Part shown: positions 1-35,988 of the stretch, piece by piece
How the letters are laid out: every line of letters starts with the position of its first letter
Numbering within the stretch: the stretch's first letter is position 1
Source of the DNA: Amorphochlora amoebiformis
Taxonomy: Eukaryota; Cercozoa; Chlorarachniophyceae
Assembly (NCBI GenBank): GCA_054601695.1
Contig: BAAHQB010000059.1
Span: forward strand, 372,001-436,000
DNA length: 64,000 bases
Direction: 5' to 3'
The notes under the pieces: model-generated
The model's input: only the letters and a program-made list of their open reading frames with translations
What the model was told of the DNA's origin: nothing
Databases searched by the model: none
Position numbers and translations under genes: made by a program

Positions 1-225
1 CTATCATCTATCATCTATCATCTATCATCTATCATCTATCATCTATCATATATCATCTATCATCTATTATTCATCATCTATCATCTCTCATCTATCATCT
101 CTCATCTCTCATCTATCATCTATCATCTACCATCTATCATCTATCATCTATCATCTAATCATCTATCATCTATCATCTATCATCCATCATCTATCATCTA
201 TCATCTATCATCTATCATCTCTCAT
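1..225. repeat. (CTATCAT)n heptamer microsatellite
   Basis: Nearly uninterrupted CTATCAT heptamers with a few CTCTCAT and CCATCAT variants, from the window edge to just before the first gene. It probably extends beyond the window. No coding potential is seen, and it is distinct from the TA arrays elsewhere. Confidence 0.95.
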
Positions 226-272
226 TGATCTCCAGCTTCTACCCCATGACCAAACGCTATCGGTAGGCATCT

Positions 273-661
273 ATGGTGATTAAGAAAGGGATACGATCTA
301 TCGAACCCAAATATGTCGCTCTTCAGCGAGTATGAAATCTAGCATTATATATGTATATATGTTATATTATATATATGTGTATACGATTTATCGAACCCAA
401 ATATGTCGCCCTGCAGCGAGTATGGAATCTAGTATTATATATGTATATATATATGTATATATATATATATATATGTTATATATTATATATATGTGTGTGT
501 ATATGAAACGAATACGATTTATCGAACCCAAATATGTCGCCCTGCAGCGAGTATGAAATCTAGTATTACACATGTACACATATTATGTATGTATACATAT
601 TATATATTATATGTAAATATACATGTATATATATATATATATGTATAATGTATGTGTACAC

Positions 662-692
<31 letters not shown>

Positions 693-767
693 TATATGTA
701 TATATTTATATATATATATATATAGTACATATATATTCATATTATATTATATTATACATATATATAG

Positions 768-819
<52 letters not shown>

Positions 820-965
820 ACATATGTATATGTCTGTATATTTCAGGATATGGATGTGTTTGTATAGTATTTATTTATGTATGAGTATAGGTGTATATAT
901 ATATATATAGTAAAAAACGTATGTATGTATAGTAGGTTGTCCTACGGCAATAATAAATATAATAT

Positions 966-1011
<46 letters not shown>

Positions 1012-1601
1012 TATAACACATATATATTAACATGTACAAAGTATGTTATACTTATGCATATTTTGTATTTCGCATGTATACTTACATCCTAATATACACA
1101 TACACAATAAATACATATAATATACATATACATATATATATATATATATCTTCAACATCCATACGAAAATCACCCAATAACCATAGGAACGTGAGCTCAG
1201 ACAGAAGTATCCTTTCGTCATGTTCATACGAGAGGAATTCACGGTACGCTTAGGCTAATTCTTGCTCTTTCCCTCTCTCTCTCTCTCTCTTCCTTCCTCT
1301 CTCTGTCTATCTGTCTCTCTCTCTCTCTCTCTCTCTCTTCCTTCCTCTGTCTGTCTTTCTCTCTCTCTTTTTTACGTATCCCTATATGCATCGCTCCCTC
1401 TCGCTCTCTCCTCTCTTCTTTCTCGTTCTGATCACCGGTTACTTTTAGATGAAAATGGCTAATTTGAGTCTGTGTGGTTTTGAAATGTAAGGATGGTTGG
1501 GAGGTCGTGCTTAACGACTTCAAGCGGATTACTGTTCGGTGTGTCTGTTGTGTTTGATGGATGTATGGATGTATGTGTATTTACTTTTTTGTAGGTATAT
1601 G

Positions 1602-1649
<48 letters not shown>

Positions 1650-1719
1650 GGTGTAGTGAATTGTATGCGAATGCATATGTGCAAGATATGTATTTTTATA
1701 TATGTATGTACGTGTATAC

Positions 1720-1770
<51 letters not shown>

Positions 1771-1776
1771 TATGGA

Positions 1777-1815
<39 letters not shown>

Positions 1816-2077
1816 ATTGCTGTATATATACTATATGTGCACATGTGATATATATAAAATATGTATGTATGTGGAAATCTGTAGAAATGTATATTGGTTC
1901 ATTAGTATATCGTTATGCACAATAATATATATATATATATATACTTATATAACAGATATATATATATATATAATGTATTTTTATACATATGCATATACAA
2001 GTATATTATATTCATATACAAGATATGCTCGGAGAGATTCTACGAGGTCCCTTCATTTCTATGAAGCAAGGGTAATA

Positions 2078-2139
<62 letters not shown>

Positions 2140-2730
2140 GTATATGTATATGTATATATATATATATAATGTTCTTGAAACATTTTCATGCTTACACGCC
2201 CTCTAATTTCCATGACCACCTTGTGTGCCCTAACAGATTGTAAACCTTATGTACGTATTCACATGCTCAGTACACCTAACCCCAATTTGGATATTACACA
2301 GGCAGCACACACACATATTTACATGCACACACACACAGCATGCGCAAAATACAAATAGCGTTACCGAAAAAATAAAAAAAAATACGTTATCACCCATGGG
2401 TTCCAACTAAATGTAGTTCGAAGCCATCTACGTTCACCATCAGGATCCGAACCGAACATGCTCAAACGAACATACACACTCGAACAAAACAAGCTCAGAC
2501 CGAACACACGTGCGCTCTGCAATGCCAAGACGTTATATATACTCCTGTAGCGCAAAGCTTATGGAATATATTTGAAAATGGTCGTATTCAGTGAGGGATT
2601 GTTTGATTTGGTGGGCAGGTAAAGGTCAAGCATATGGAGGATAGGAGCTTGGTATGCGAAAATGTGTGTTTGTGTGAATGTGTGTGTGTGTGTGTGCGTA
2701 GTGTATTTGTGTCAAGATGTATGTGTGTGT

Positions 2731-2771
<41 letters not shown>

Positions 2772-2829
2772 CACGTATATCTCAATACACATCAATTTAT
2801 GTTATATATGTACATAAATAAATAATATA

Positions 2830-2867
<38 letters not shown>

Positions 2868-3087
2868 ATAATATATATATATATATATATGTTCCTATTA
2901 CGTTCATGTGGACGGATATGCATGCATAATATATATATTTATATCTAGATATATATGTACATATATATATATCTATACGATATATGTAAATATATACATA
3001 TAAATACATACACCAATATTCAGTTATAAACGTATGTATATACGTTTAAAACTTTATATGCACATAAATATATATATATACATATAT

Positions 3088-3122
<35 letters not shown>

Positions 3123-3472
3123 CATTTAGGTTCCCAGAGGTATGCGACTGTTGGATCGAGACGACTACGAGAAAGTCAATGATACCCTCCGTCAAATCAT
3201 GAACGCACTTAGGTAAAATCCTCTAATCTGAACCTAAGATCTGTAACCGTCAATGGGGTCTTCTCCTAGGAAAATGTCTTTCTATTGCTGTAGATGCTTG
3301 TATGTATGTATGCATGCAGTTGTATAGTATATATTTATATATATATATATATATATATATGCATATATATATATATATATATATGCATACATACATACAT
3401 ATGTATATACATATACACATATAAATATATATATATATATGTATGTATGTGTATATACGTGTCTATGTATAA

Positions 3473-3503
<31 letters not shown>

Positions 3504-4766
3504 TTTCTTTCTACATCTATGCAACAGGGAAAAATCAAAGATCCATATCTTCCTCGAGCCAACCACTCATGAATACCGTACACCCTAGCGCTAACACTAA
3601 CCCTAGTCCGAACCCCAACCCAAACCAAACAACTGCAACCCAAAGCCCAACCCTAATCCAAACCTAATCCTATCTCTACCTTTAAGCCCAACCCCGAGCT
3701 AACCCTAATCCGAGAATAATCCTAAACCTACTTCGAACGGTACTCCTACCTCTAAATCAAGCCCTGTCCCTAGCTCAAACCCTAACCCTAACCCTAACCT
3801 AACCCTAACCCCAAACTCTAACCCTAATCCGTGCCCAACCATACCTCAAACCTAACACCACCCCCATCAACACGATCTGCTGTTATATCCCAAACAGCGC
3901 CAAAGCCCCATAGAGTTAATGGTCCTTGGACTGAGACACTATGAATCATCTGATCCTAAGCTCAATCCGAAGCTTACCCTAACCCTAGCTCTAAGCCCAA
4001 CCTTAATTCAATCTCAACCATTATTCTAAACCCTAACCCTAATTCTAAACCCTAACTCCAACTCTAACCCTAACCCTAATTCTAACCATAACCTACTTCT
4101 AAACCCTAACCCTGATCCGCTCAACCCTAGCCCTAACTCTATAACGCTAACCCTAATTCTAAACCCTAACCCTAATCCGCTCAACCCTAGCCCTAACTCT
4201 AAACCCTAACCTATTCCGAACTCAACCCTAACCCTAGCTATAACCCTAACCTTAATCAAATTCCGAAAGTCAACCCTAACCGTGACTAGAAACCCTAACC
4301 CTAATCCTCGCTCAAGTCGAACTACTCAAGCTGTTTATCAGTCAAAGTGTAATTAGTCGAACCCTAATTAGGCAAACAGATGAGAAGGGCTATGGGTGTG
4401 GAAGACCTCTTCCGAAGGTTTGGCAGAATTTAAGATTGTTGGTCCCAACATGTTTGACGTAAGCATAGTGATCTGATGATTAAACTTGATGATTGAAATT
4501 GGAAAATTGAAAAATCCAGATCGTTGGACCTTAAGGCCAAGGGATATTTTGAGGAGGTATGTAAATATCTTGTGTATGAATATATGGATATGTAGATTTT
4601 GGTGTGTATGTATGTGTTTATGTTCTTGTGAATGTGTGTGTGTGTATGTGTTGGTGAGGATAAATGAGTTGTATATGTAGCATTTCTAATATTTATATGG
4701 TGAATATCTATATATTTTATGGCTAGAATATATATATATATATATATGTATGTACATATATATATA

Positions 4767-4818
<52 letters not shown>

Positions 4819-5911
4819 TATATAAATATATATATATATATATATAATATACATATGTCTATATCTATATATATATATATATATTTATATATAATATATA
4901 TAAATACATACACACATACATAGGAGAACGAACCCGGACAGTCAAGCCTAGTAAATCCTAACCACACCCAAACCCTTACCCCACCCCAACCCTAACCCTA
5001 AAAAGCACTATAGCCCCACCCTGTGGAGGAGTCAATGGTCCTAGGACTAAGACATGCTGAATAATATGATCCTAACCCTAGCGAACAACACAATCTGCTG
5101 TTATCCCAAACAGCACTATAGCCCCACTCTGTTGGAGAAGTCAATGGTCCTCGGACTAATAAGACATGCTGAATAATCTGATCCTAAGGCTAGGCATTGA
5201 GTCCTCGGACTAAGACATGCTGAATAATCTGATCCTAAGGCTAGGCATTTGAGTCCTCGGACTAAGACATGCTGAATAATCTGATCCTAACCCTAGCCTT
5301 TTATCGTAGCTGCTTGGAACTCACGCAAACTAACCACCCTAACCTAAACCCTAACCCTAACCTCAATAATCTTATATCCTAACCCTAACCCTAACCCTAA
5401 CATCCTATCCTAACCCTAACCCTAATCTGCTGACACTGTGGAGGAGTCAATGGTCCTCGGACTAAGACATGCTGAATAATCTGATCCTACTCTTCTGAGG
5501 TCGATCCCAGCATAACAGCTCCCAAAAGCCCCGCCAAGCGGTGGAGGGAGCGAGTCAATGGCACTAGGGCTAAGATATACTGAATAATGTGATTGTTACC
5601 CTAATCGTTTTAGGTGGATAGTAAGGGGCTTAGGATGCCGTTGGGAGTTGATGAGGAAAAGAAACACATCGTGTCCACCGAGAGAAAGAGTCGAATTAGG
5701 TAATAAATGGTGTTTGATGTGAGTGTCTAGCGAGAGAAAGAGTCGAATTAGGTAATAAATGGTGTTTGATGTGAATGTGTTGGTGCATGCATGTGTTTTT
5801 TTGGTAATGATGGTGTATGTGTGTGTGTGTGTGTTTATGGATAATTTATATATATATGTATGTGTGTGTGTGTGTATGCGTATATATATATATATAGATT
5901 TTAACATATAG

Positions 5912-5945
<34 letters not shown>

Positions 5946-6115
5946 TATATATTATATATATACATATATATATACATATTTATATATATATATATGTATA
6001 TATTTATACATATATATATATATATATGTTGTATATTTATACATATATATATATATACCGCACACACACCATACATATATGAATATATATATGTGCATAT
6101 AGACATATATATGTA

Positions 6116-6172
<57 letters not shown>

Positions 6173-6331
6173 TGTGTGGCTATAGAAGAATTGTGTTAAA
6201 AGATCGTTTTGGGTACATACGTCACGAAAATAAGCTATATGTATATATATATATATATATGTACTTTGTGCACAGGAATATTATCATGAGGCGAATGTTT
6301 AAGAATCGATTTAAACAGGTATTGATAAAGA

Positions 6332-6380
<49 letters not shown>

Positions 6381-6500
6381 TAGGCATTTATACATCTATA
6401 AATGTATATATATATAGATAGATGTATGTACATATGTTTATATATACATATATAATAGACATACGACAAATAAAGACAGAATTCATTCATATATTACATA

Positions 6501-6534
<34 letters not shown>

Positions 6535-6646
6535 TATAATACATATATAATATATATATAATATGTGTATATATATATACATATATATGTATATATATGT
6601 AAACATACAATATGCATGCATGGAATTGTGGTCTCTTCTACCTGTC

Positions 6647-6692
<46 letters not shown>

Positions 6693-7151
6693 CACACATG
6701 TATGTCTATATATATATATAGATATATATATATATATATATATATACATATGTATATATGTATATATGTACATATGTATCTATCTACATATATATATATA
6801 TATATGTAAAACAAGTGTAGATACACATGCAAATATATATAGTACATACATACATACATATTTACATATATTCTGAAAACATAATACTTGCGATTACAAG
6901 AAATGGTAGTCTCATGCACTATACCCACATATTTATGTCTCATGTACTACACCCATATATTTATATATATATATATATATATATAATGTATAAACATATA
7001 CTAACGAATACACAACAGGATACGGTTTCTTCCGCCGATCAGCTCAACGCCAATTATCCGTTACTACAGCAAGAAGTATGAATATATATATATATAAATA
7101 TACATATATATGTATAAATATATATATATACAAGTATTTTTATATGTGGAG

Positions 7152-7182
<31 letters not shown>

Positions 7183-7406
7183 AATATGTATATCATCTAT
7201 ATATGTATGTGTGTGCTCTTGCATTCTCAGTGGTGTCGGTAGTTATATATATATATATACACATATATATATATATATATAGATATATATATATGTAACA
7301 TATATATATATGTAATATATATATATAATATATATATATATACATATACATATATATATAATATATATATATATATATCATATATACATATATGTGTGTG
7401 TATGTA

Positions 7407-7444
<38 letters not shown>

Positions 7445-7482
7445 AATGTATTTATATACATATCTCCAAATGTACAAATTAA

Positions 7483-7536
<54 letters not shown>

Positions 7537-7695
7537 GTGTATTTATATACATATCTCGAAATACATAAATTAGGCTATCGAAGCAGTCCGCGCTGCCTCA
7601 AAAGCACTGCATGTCTATCTCAATCTATTTCACACATTTCACAGGGTATATAATATATACTAATATATATATATGTGTGTGTGTGTACATATATT

Positions 7696-7734
<39 letters not shown>

Positions 7735-7913
7735 ATATATATATATGTATGTGTGCTCTGTGTGTGTGTGTATAAAAGCAATTCGGAATGTCTATATGAA
7801 TCTATTCCATATTCCATATATATATATATATATATATGAAAATATATATTACACATATATATATACACATTTTAGATGAAGATATATATATGAAAGAAGT
7901 TATACATGTATGC

Positions 7914-7944
<31 letters not shown>

Positions 7945-7952
7945 CATATACA

Positions 7953-7991
<39 letters not shown>

Positions 7992-10177
7992 TACGAATAT
8001 ATATATATAAATATATATATATAAATATATATGTATATATACATGTACATATATATACGTAAGCATGGTACCCTCTCCTCTTCTGTGCCCTCCTTATTCT
8101 CCCTTACGTTAACACATACATGCATACATTCCTACACACATACACGTATACATACATACATCCATACATATACTCATACACATACATATACACATACACA
8201 TACATATACACATACACATACATATACACATACATACACATACATATACACATACATATACACATACATATACACATACACATACATATACACATACATA
8301 TACACAAAACACATACATACACACATATACAGACACAAACACATACATGTACACAAACACATACATATACACATACACATACGTATACACATACATATAC
8401 ACATACACATACATATACACATACATACACATACACATACACATACATATACACATACACATACACAAACACATACATACACACATATACATACACAAAC
8501 ACATACACGTACACAAACACATACATATACACATACACATACATATACACGTACACATACATATACACATGCACATACATACACAAATACACATATATAC
8601 ACATACACATACATATACACATACACATACATATACACATACATATACACAAACACATACATATACACATACACATACATATACACTAACACATATGCAT
8701 ATACACAAACACATAGTGTACACACATACGCATACATATACATATACACGTACACATACATATACACAAAACACATACATATACACAAAACACATTCATA
8801 TACACATACGTATACACAAACACATACATATGCACAAACGCATATATATACACAAACACTTACATATACACACACCCATACATATACACATACACTATAT
8901 ATATACACAAACATATATACAAAACATATACATATACACAAACACATACATATACACATAAACATACATATACACAAACACATACATATACATATACACA
9001 TACATATACACAAACACATACATATACGTATACACATACATATACACACTAACACATATGCATATACACAAAACACATACACTTACACATACATATACAC
9101 ATACACATATGCATATACACAAACACATAGTGTACACACATACGCATACATATACATATACACATACACATACATATACACAAAACACATACATATACAC
9201 AAAACACATACATATACACATGCGTGTACATAAACACATACATATACACATATATATACATATACACAAACACATACATATACACATACATACATATACA
9301 CATACATATACACATACACATACATATACACAAAACACATACATATACACAAAACACATATATATGCACAAACACACGCATACACATACACATACATGTA
9401 CATAAACACATACATACACATATACATACATATACACAAACACATATATATACACATACATACATATACACCAACATATACACATACACAAAACACATAC
9501 ATATACACAAAACACATACATATACACAAACACACGCATACATATACACATACATGTACATAAACACATATATATACACATAAAAATAGATATACACAAA
9601 CACATACATATACACATACATATACATATACACATACACATACATATACACAACACATCCATATACACAAACACATACATATACACCCATACATATACAC
9701 ATACACATACATATACACAAAACACATACATATACACAAACACATATACATACACAAAACACATACATTTAAACAAACGCATATACACAAACACATATAC
9801 ACAAAACACATACATACAAACAAACACATATACATACACAAACACATACATATACACACACCCATAAATATACACATGCATATACACAAAACACATACGT
9901 ACACACAAACACATATACACAAAACACATACACACAAACAAACACACACACATACACACAAACACATACACATACACAAACCCATAAATATACACATACA
10001 CATACATATACACAAAACACATACGTACACACAAACACATATACACCTACGTATACTTACTCTCAATCTTCCTCTGACAAGAATCCGCTGTCTGTTTGTT
10101 AGGAGAGCGCTCTGAATATGTATATTGATCTATACGAGATATTCCAAGACCCTGAAGGATGGTTCTTTATCCCCTAA
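273..10177 (+). CDS. Unrecognised 294-residue protein, 16 exons
   Basis: Exons 273-329, 1187-1243, 1492-1538, 2023-2071, 2619-2651, 3130-3212, 3528-3577, 4380-4458, 4520-4556, 4924-4950, 5614-5699, 6186-6240, 6276-6296, 7019-7075, 7574-7645 and 10103-10177. All junctions are GT-AG with matching phases, and the joined length is 885 nt ending in TAA. The start ATG has an in-frame TAG just upstream. The product begins [19 protein letters not shown] and ends DPEGWFFIP. It is charged and soluble-looking, with no signal peptide, membrane segment or family motif that I recognise; segments include [16 protein letters not shown] and [16 protein letters not shown] possible extra 15-nt microexon at 855-869 (DMDVF) would keep the frame. 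Exon 13 (21 nt) is the least secure. Introns 7 and 10 are degenerate telomeric-repeat introns; intron 15 holds a 2-kb CACATA array. Function unknown. The gene model is inferred from reading frame and splice phase only. Confidence 0.7.
388..559 (+). repeat. Two intronic copies of the exon 1 donor edge
   Basis: At 388-429 and 510-559 the last 35-40 nt of exon 1 of the first gene (encoding [10 protein letters not shown]) plus its donor CGA|GTATG recur inside intron 1, separated by TA tracts. Several substitutions are shared by both copies but absent from the true exon, so one copy probably arose from the other. The functional exon is taken as 273-329 because it alone has an upstream ATG. Confidence 0.8.
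1262..1430. repeat. CT-rich tract in intron 2 of the first gene
   Basis: Short CTCTCT runs broken by TTCCTTCC, lying between exons 2 and 3. On the sense strand it is polypyrimidine upstream of the exon 3 acceptor. It has no other visible role. Confidence 0.85.
3578..4379 (+). repeat. Degenerate telomeric-repeat intron (intron 7 of the first gene)
   Basis: The whole 802-nt intron is decayed CCCTAA repeat in the sense orientation, starting at the donor (TACC|GTACACCCTAGCG) and ending in AAACAG. Near 3870-3965 it contains the shared element body: a CTGCTGTTAT stretch, then TAATGGTCCTTGGACTGAGA and a CATCTGATCCTAA end. Its sequence decay suggests an older copy than those in the kinase gene. Confidence 0.8.
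4951..5613 (+). repeat. Telomeric-repeat intron with tandem element bodies (intron 10)
   Basis: The intron starts GTAAATCCTAACC at the donor and ends CCCTAATCGTTTTAG. It carries several body copies in sense orientation, each with GTCAATGGTCCTCGGACTAA and ATGCTGAATAATCTGATCC. Between about 5176 and 5290 a unit of roughly 50 nt containing the latter half of the body is tandemly repeated. No protein-coding capacity is seen. Confidence 0.85.
5720..5775 (+). repeat. Direct duplication of the exon 11 donor edge
   Basis: The last 24 nt of exon 11 plus donor and 25 intron bases (GAGAGAAAGAGTCGAATTAG, then GTAATAAATGG) are repeated almost perfectly about 53 nt downstream, so intron 11 has two equivalent donors. 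This is the simplest and apparently youngest exon-edge duplication in the window. Confidence 0.85.
7773..7816 (+). repeat. Decayed copy of the exon 15 donor edge
   Basis: A 40-nt stretch resembles the end of exon 15 (GCACTGCATGTCTATCTCAA against GCAATTCGGAATGTCTATAT, then ATCTATTTCACA against ATCTATTCCATA), inside the TA-rich start of intron 15. It is frameshifted and has lost a convincing donor. Confidence 0.5.
8105..10050. repeat. 2-kb (CACATA)n / (CATATA)n array in intron 15
   Basis: Almost 2 kb of CACATACA/TATACACA hexamer-like units with CACAAA and ACACGT variants. Long open frames on both strands encode only threonine-histidine-tyrosine or methionine-cysteine-valine runs. It lies wholly within the last intron of the first gene (7646-10102). 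Confidence 0.95.
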
Positions 10178-10467
10178 TTGCCTAAGTTTAAATGTGCGCA
10201 CGTTTGAGAATTGAATATGTATATAAATATATTAACATGTATATATATATGTATATATATATTTATACATACATGTATGTAAATATATATATATATATAT
10301 ATATATAATTTGTGTATATTATATATATATGTATATATATATATATGTATAATTATTCTATAATTCCTTTACAAATATTCTATTTGTATTCTATATATCT
10401 ACATTACATTATATATATATATATATGTATGTTATGAAAATACCACCAAATTCCAAAATCCAGATGA
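10178..10467. other. Short intergenic region between genes 1 and 2
   Basis: 290 nt, AT-rich with TA runs. It must hold the 3' end of gene 1 and the promoter of gene 2. No clear polyadenylation or promoter motif stands out. Confidence 0.5.
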
Positions 10468-10683
10468 ATGATTCTACAACCTCTTATTATCCAAAGCCTA
10501 ACTGATGTATACATATCTATACTAAAGATATACAAATATACATACAAATATATATATATATATATATATGTATCTCACTTCAAGTATAATCCTAGGTTTG
10601 GAAGCGTATTGGGTGGGAATGATGAATGGATTCATTCGGTATTCTCTTTATAATATCTCAAATAATATATATATATATATATG

Positions 10684-10728
<45 letters not shown>

Positions 10729-10824
10729 CTGTGTGTGTATATTATATATGTGTGGGTGTATAAATGTAAGTATTCGAATAATTATATATACATATATATT
10801 GTATGTAAATATTGTATAGTAAAC

Positions 10825-10857
<33 letters not shown>

Positions 10858-12448
10858 TATACTGACTACACAAGCAAATATATAAAATAATGATCATAAC
10901 TATATTCATATAACCATAAATACACACATATGTATATAAATAATATATACACATATATATATATATATATATATAATGATAATAACAATAATGTACACAT
11001 ACAAGTACACATACATATACCACAGCACACACACATTTAAACACACAAGCAGACACACATACGCATGCAACGTACATATGCACATTTATCACGTATACAT
11101 ACGCATGCAATGTACATATGCGCATTTATCACGTATACATACGCATGCACTCACACATGTACAGTTGAGAGGGAGGGAACCCAGCCTCGGTTGGTAAATG
11201 TGAGGGAGATTTAGTATGTAAATGGGAGAATGTGAGGGAGATTTAGTATGTAAATGGGAGAAGGTTGTGATCTTTTCAATGTGTGTTTTATATCTAATTA
11301 TTATATTTATATAATAATATATATATGTATATATTATATATGTTATATATATTACATCTATATATTATATATATATATAGGAGACTTCGTATGTAAATGT
11401 GAGGGAGATTTAGTATGTCAACCACTACTTATCTTATTAGCTTAATGATTATGTAAATATATACACGTTTTGCATATCACATATATATATATATGGAGAG
11501 TTGGTATGTAAATGGAAGCGAGAAAGTGGGGGGAAGAATACGTATACAGTACATAAACATATACATGTATTCTTACATGTGTAAATATATATATATATAT
11601 ATGTATATGTGTAATATACATATATATATATGTATTAATATATTATATATATATATATATAAATATATGAATGTTTTGATAAAAACATAGACATACGAGC
11701 AATTTGTCATCCTCAAGCTGTTTCTGGAGTTTGGAAGGTATAAATATGATATAGTATATATATATATATATAAAAGACTATACACACATATATATATAAT
11801 ACATTTGAAGCTTGGATACTGTAATTCTAACTCTGAAATCTAAATTATCTCTCCCTCTTACCCCTTTCTCCCTTTCGTCTCTCTCGCTCTCCCCATCCTT
11901 CTCTTGTATATCTCTCCTTAGCCCCCTCCCCTAGTGTATGTATATCACTCTTACGCTGTCTTTTTTATTTGTCACCTTACTCTAAACGCATTATAGATGA
12001 CAAATGTGTATGTAATGAAAACATATGTGTATATATATATATATATATAATATATATATATATGTGTATATATATATATATATATGAGTATACTATATGC
12101 ATATATGTGTCTATATTTGTATCTGTAGACCAATGTATAAAGTCAATTTGGTTTTTTATGTAAGTATGTTTAGTGCATATCTGTACGTGTAATTATATCT
12201 ATATGCATACATATAATATCTACATTACATACATATATATATACATATATACGTGTGTACGTATACACAATGTATATATATATATATATATATAATATCA
12301 CCATATATATATATATGCATATGTATACGTATACATGTATATGAGTTGTGCATCTAAATTTGTATAGCACACACATCAAAGAAACACACACACAACCTAT
12401 GAAAACACACCGTAGGCTATACCAGAAGAGTTTGCCTCAATCTTCTAA
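10468..12448 (+). CDS. Small unrecognised gene, exon structure partly resolved
   Basis: A plausible first exon at 10468-10506 encodes [13 protein letters not shown] before a GTATAC donor. Three downstream exons join in phase: 11691-11737 ([15 protein letters not shown]), 12129-12159 ([10 protein letters not shown]) and 12416-12448 ([10 protein letters not shown], then TAA). Candidate middle exons are 10583-10599 (VWKRIG) and about 11164-11192 (ending EREGTQPRL), but their phases do not all fit, so at least one exon is missing or mis-set. The C-terminal 36 residues are hydrophobic-aromatic. I do not recognise the family. Downstream it converges on the lectin/J-domain gene. Confidence 0.45.
11193..11425 (+). 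repeat. Imperfect tandem copies around GTAAATGTGAGGGAGATTTA
   Basis: A segment with GTAAATG and GAGGGAGATTTAGTATGT occurs at about 11193, 11229 and 11393, the last after a TA tract, with a weaker relative near 11500. Each copy starts with a donor-like TTG|GTAAATG or ends with an acceptor-like ATTTAG. It is probably an exon-edge duplication like those elsewhere, but the exon here is not certain. Confidence 0.6.
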
Positions 12449-13412
12449 CAAGAGGACTCAGAGGCGAATTCAGGAAAAATATTTGGGCTAGGCTCATGAC
12501 TTCTACTAGCTCTACACCAATAACTACAATAACTAGAATAAATTGTATTGTCATTACTACGTGGCAGATGAGTCACAACTTCCTAGGAACTTATTACTAG
12601 ATGTGAGCTTGTTAGCGGCCAAATTGAACAGCTGAGCTTAATCTACTTAATATAATAATAATTATTACAGCTATAATTCTATCAGTTGCAACCAGTTAGT
12701 AATATTGTATCTAGTATCTAAAAGTACACACAAACTAGACAAAGTTCATCCCTCAAGACCACACCAGCATGGTTGAATGTCATTCTTATTTTTCTACTTT
12801 TAACACTCTTTATAGCAAGTACAAGCCAGTAGTAGTATCCGTTAGTGCAAGTGTCTTTATTAATCTCTAGAATATTGTCAGACATGGGCTTAAAACTGAT
12901 CTATTTCTCTTTTTGTATATGGATCTCTTTTTGTATATGGATCTACACACAGATATGTACTCTAGATACTCGATATAGTGACATATACTAGATATACTTC
13001 ATGTCTTATCACACCCGTAAATTCTTTTAGCAGTTACTAGAAATTTAAATACTGATACGTAGTGCGGATGTCTAGGATGTATCATGCTATTATCTAGTGT
13101 TATAACTAACGAGTATATCTAGTATATATACGCTTCCGCGAATAGATTCATAGTCCTTCTAGTCCTTGTAGAGCCACGGTGATTCAAGTGATTGCTCGGG
13201 TGAGCATCATCACACAACACGTATACTGAACCCCGGCATGCATGCGCGCACACCTAACTAAGCTATCCCAGCGGAGTTTGATCGATATCTTCTAGTCCCG
13301 CAAATCTAGTCGACTTAGTCTATGGCACGGTACAACCCCCCGGAGCAAAAACTAGTTTTTTTGGCGATTTTCCGTAAACTAGACATGGGGTATCAGCCCG
13401 TGACTTGGCAGC
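12449..13412. other. CTAG-rich unique region between convergent gene ends
   Basis: About 960 nt without TA arrays or a convincing open frame, between the stop codons of two convergent genes. The tetranucleotide CTAG occurs about 17 times (mostly ACTAGA, TCTAGT and ACTAGT). A 50-codon frame at 13322-13472 (+) overlaps the antisense of the last lectin/J-domain exon and is not accepted as a gene. Confidence 0.7.
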
Positions 13413-27006
<13,594 letters not shown>

Positions 27007-27278
27007 GAGACCGACTGCCGTGTTGTATGGAGATGCAAGAGATTCTTGAGACTTCAAGAGATGTTAAATTCTGGCGATTCCAAGTTTCAATAGTCGGGAT
27101 TTCTCGGTAAACCCGGGTATTCGAATAGTCCCGGGGATTGTACATAAATCCCGGTGTATTCCCTTGAATCCCGGAAAATCCCGGCTGACAAAAAAATGTG
27201 ACAAAGCCCTTGATCACACAGAGCCTACTCTTTCGGCTCGACGTGGGTGGCTCGCGCGGGGCGGGGCATCTCCCTCCG
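27007..27278. promoter_or_regulatory. Bidirectional promoter with repeated ATCCCGG motifs
   Basis: 272 nt between the start codons of the lectin/J-domain gene (-) and the Tudor-like gene (+), with no TA microsatellite and a balanced base composition. ATCCCGG or CCCGGG-type motifs occur about five times between 27110 and 27185. Coding-independent clustering suggests a transcription factor site, but this is inference. Confidence 0.6.
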
Positions 27279-35583
<8,305 letters not shown>

Positions 35584-35689
35584 ATTCAGACGATGCGAAA
35601 ATATCATTAAGATAATCATTAGTAAAACAAGATAACACTGGCAGTAATGAGACGAAAACCTAAGGCGCTAGCTTGCTGTATATATATAC

Positions 35690-35726
<37 letters not shown>

Positions 35727-35957
35727 AATATATGTTTCAAGCGATGAGAGCTCAGGTTGTATGATGAGTAGTTTTTTAAGTGATATTATAAAAGTGTACC
35801 GCGGTCAGCAGTACGTTGATGACCATCAGAGATCATGTGTCTGTTTTTTTTTGTATTAGTGCTAGTATGTAGGGGTAAGAGAGACTAGTAAGTCAATATA
35901 GAAATGAAAGAATCATATAATATCACGAGTCACATTAATCTAGTATATATATAATGG

Positions 35958-35988
<31 letters not shown>

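Noticed and set aside
855-869. Possible 15-nt microexon (DMDVF) in the first gene
   Set aside because: It has AG and GT flanks and keeps the frame, but nothing else supports it, so it is left out of the model.
2361-2555. Minus-strand 64-codon frame in unique sequence
   Set aside because: It lies inside intron 4 of the first gene, has no family resemblance, and has no splice partners on that strand.
8031-9233. 400-codon open frame of Thr-His-Tyr-Ile repeats, plus 300-380-codon frames on the other strand
   Set aside because: They are translations of the CACATA microsatellite inside an intron of the first gene, open only because the repeat lacks stops.
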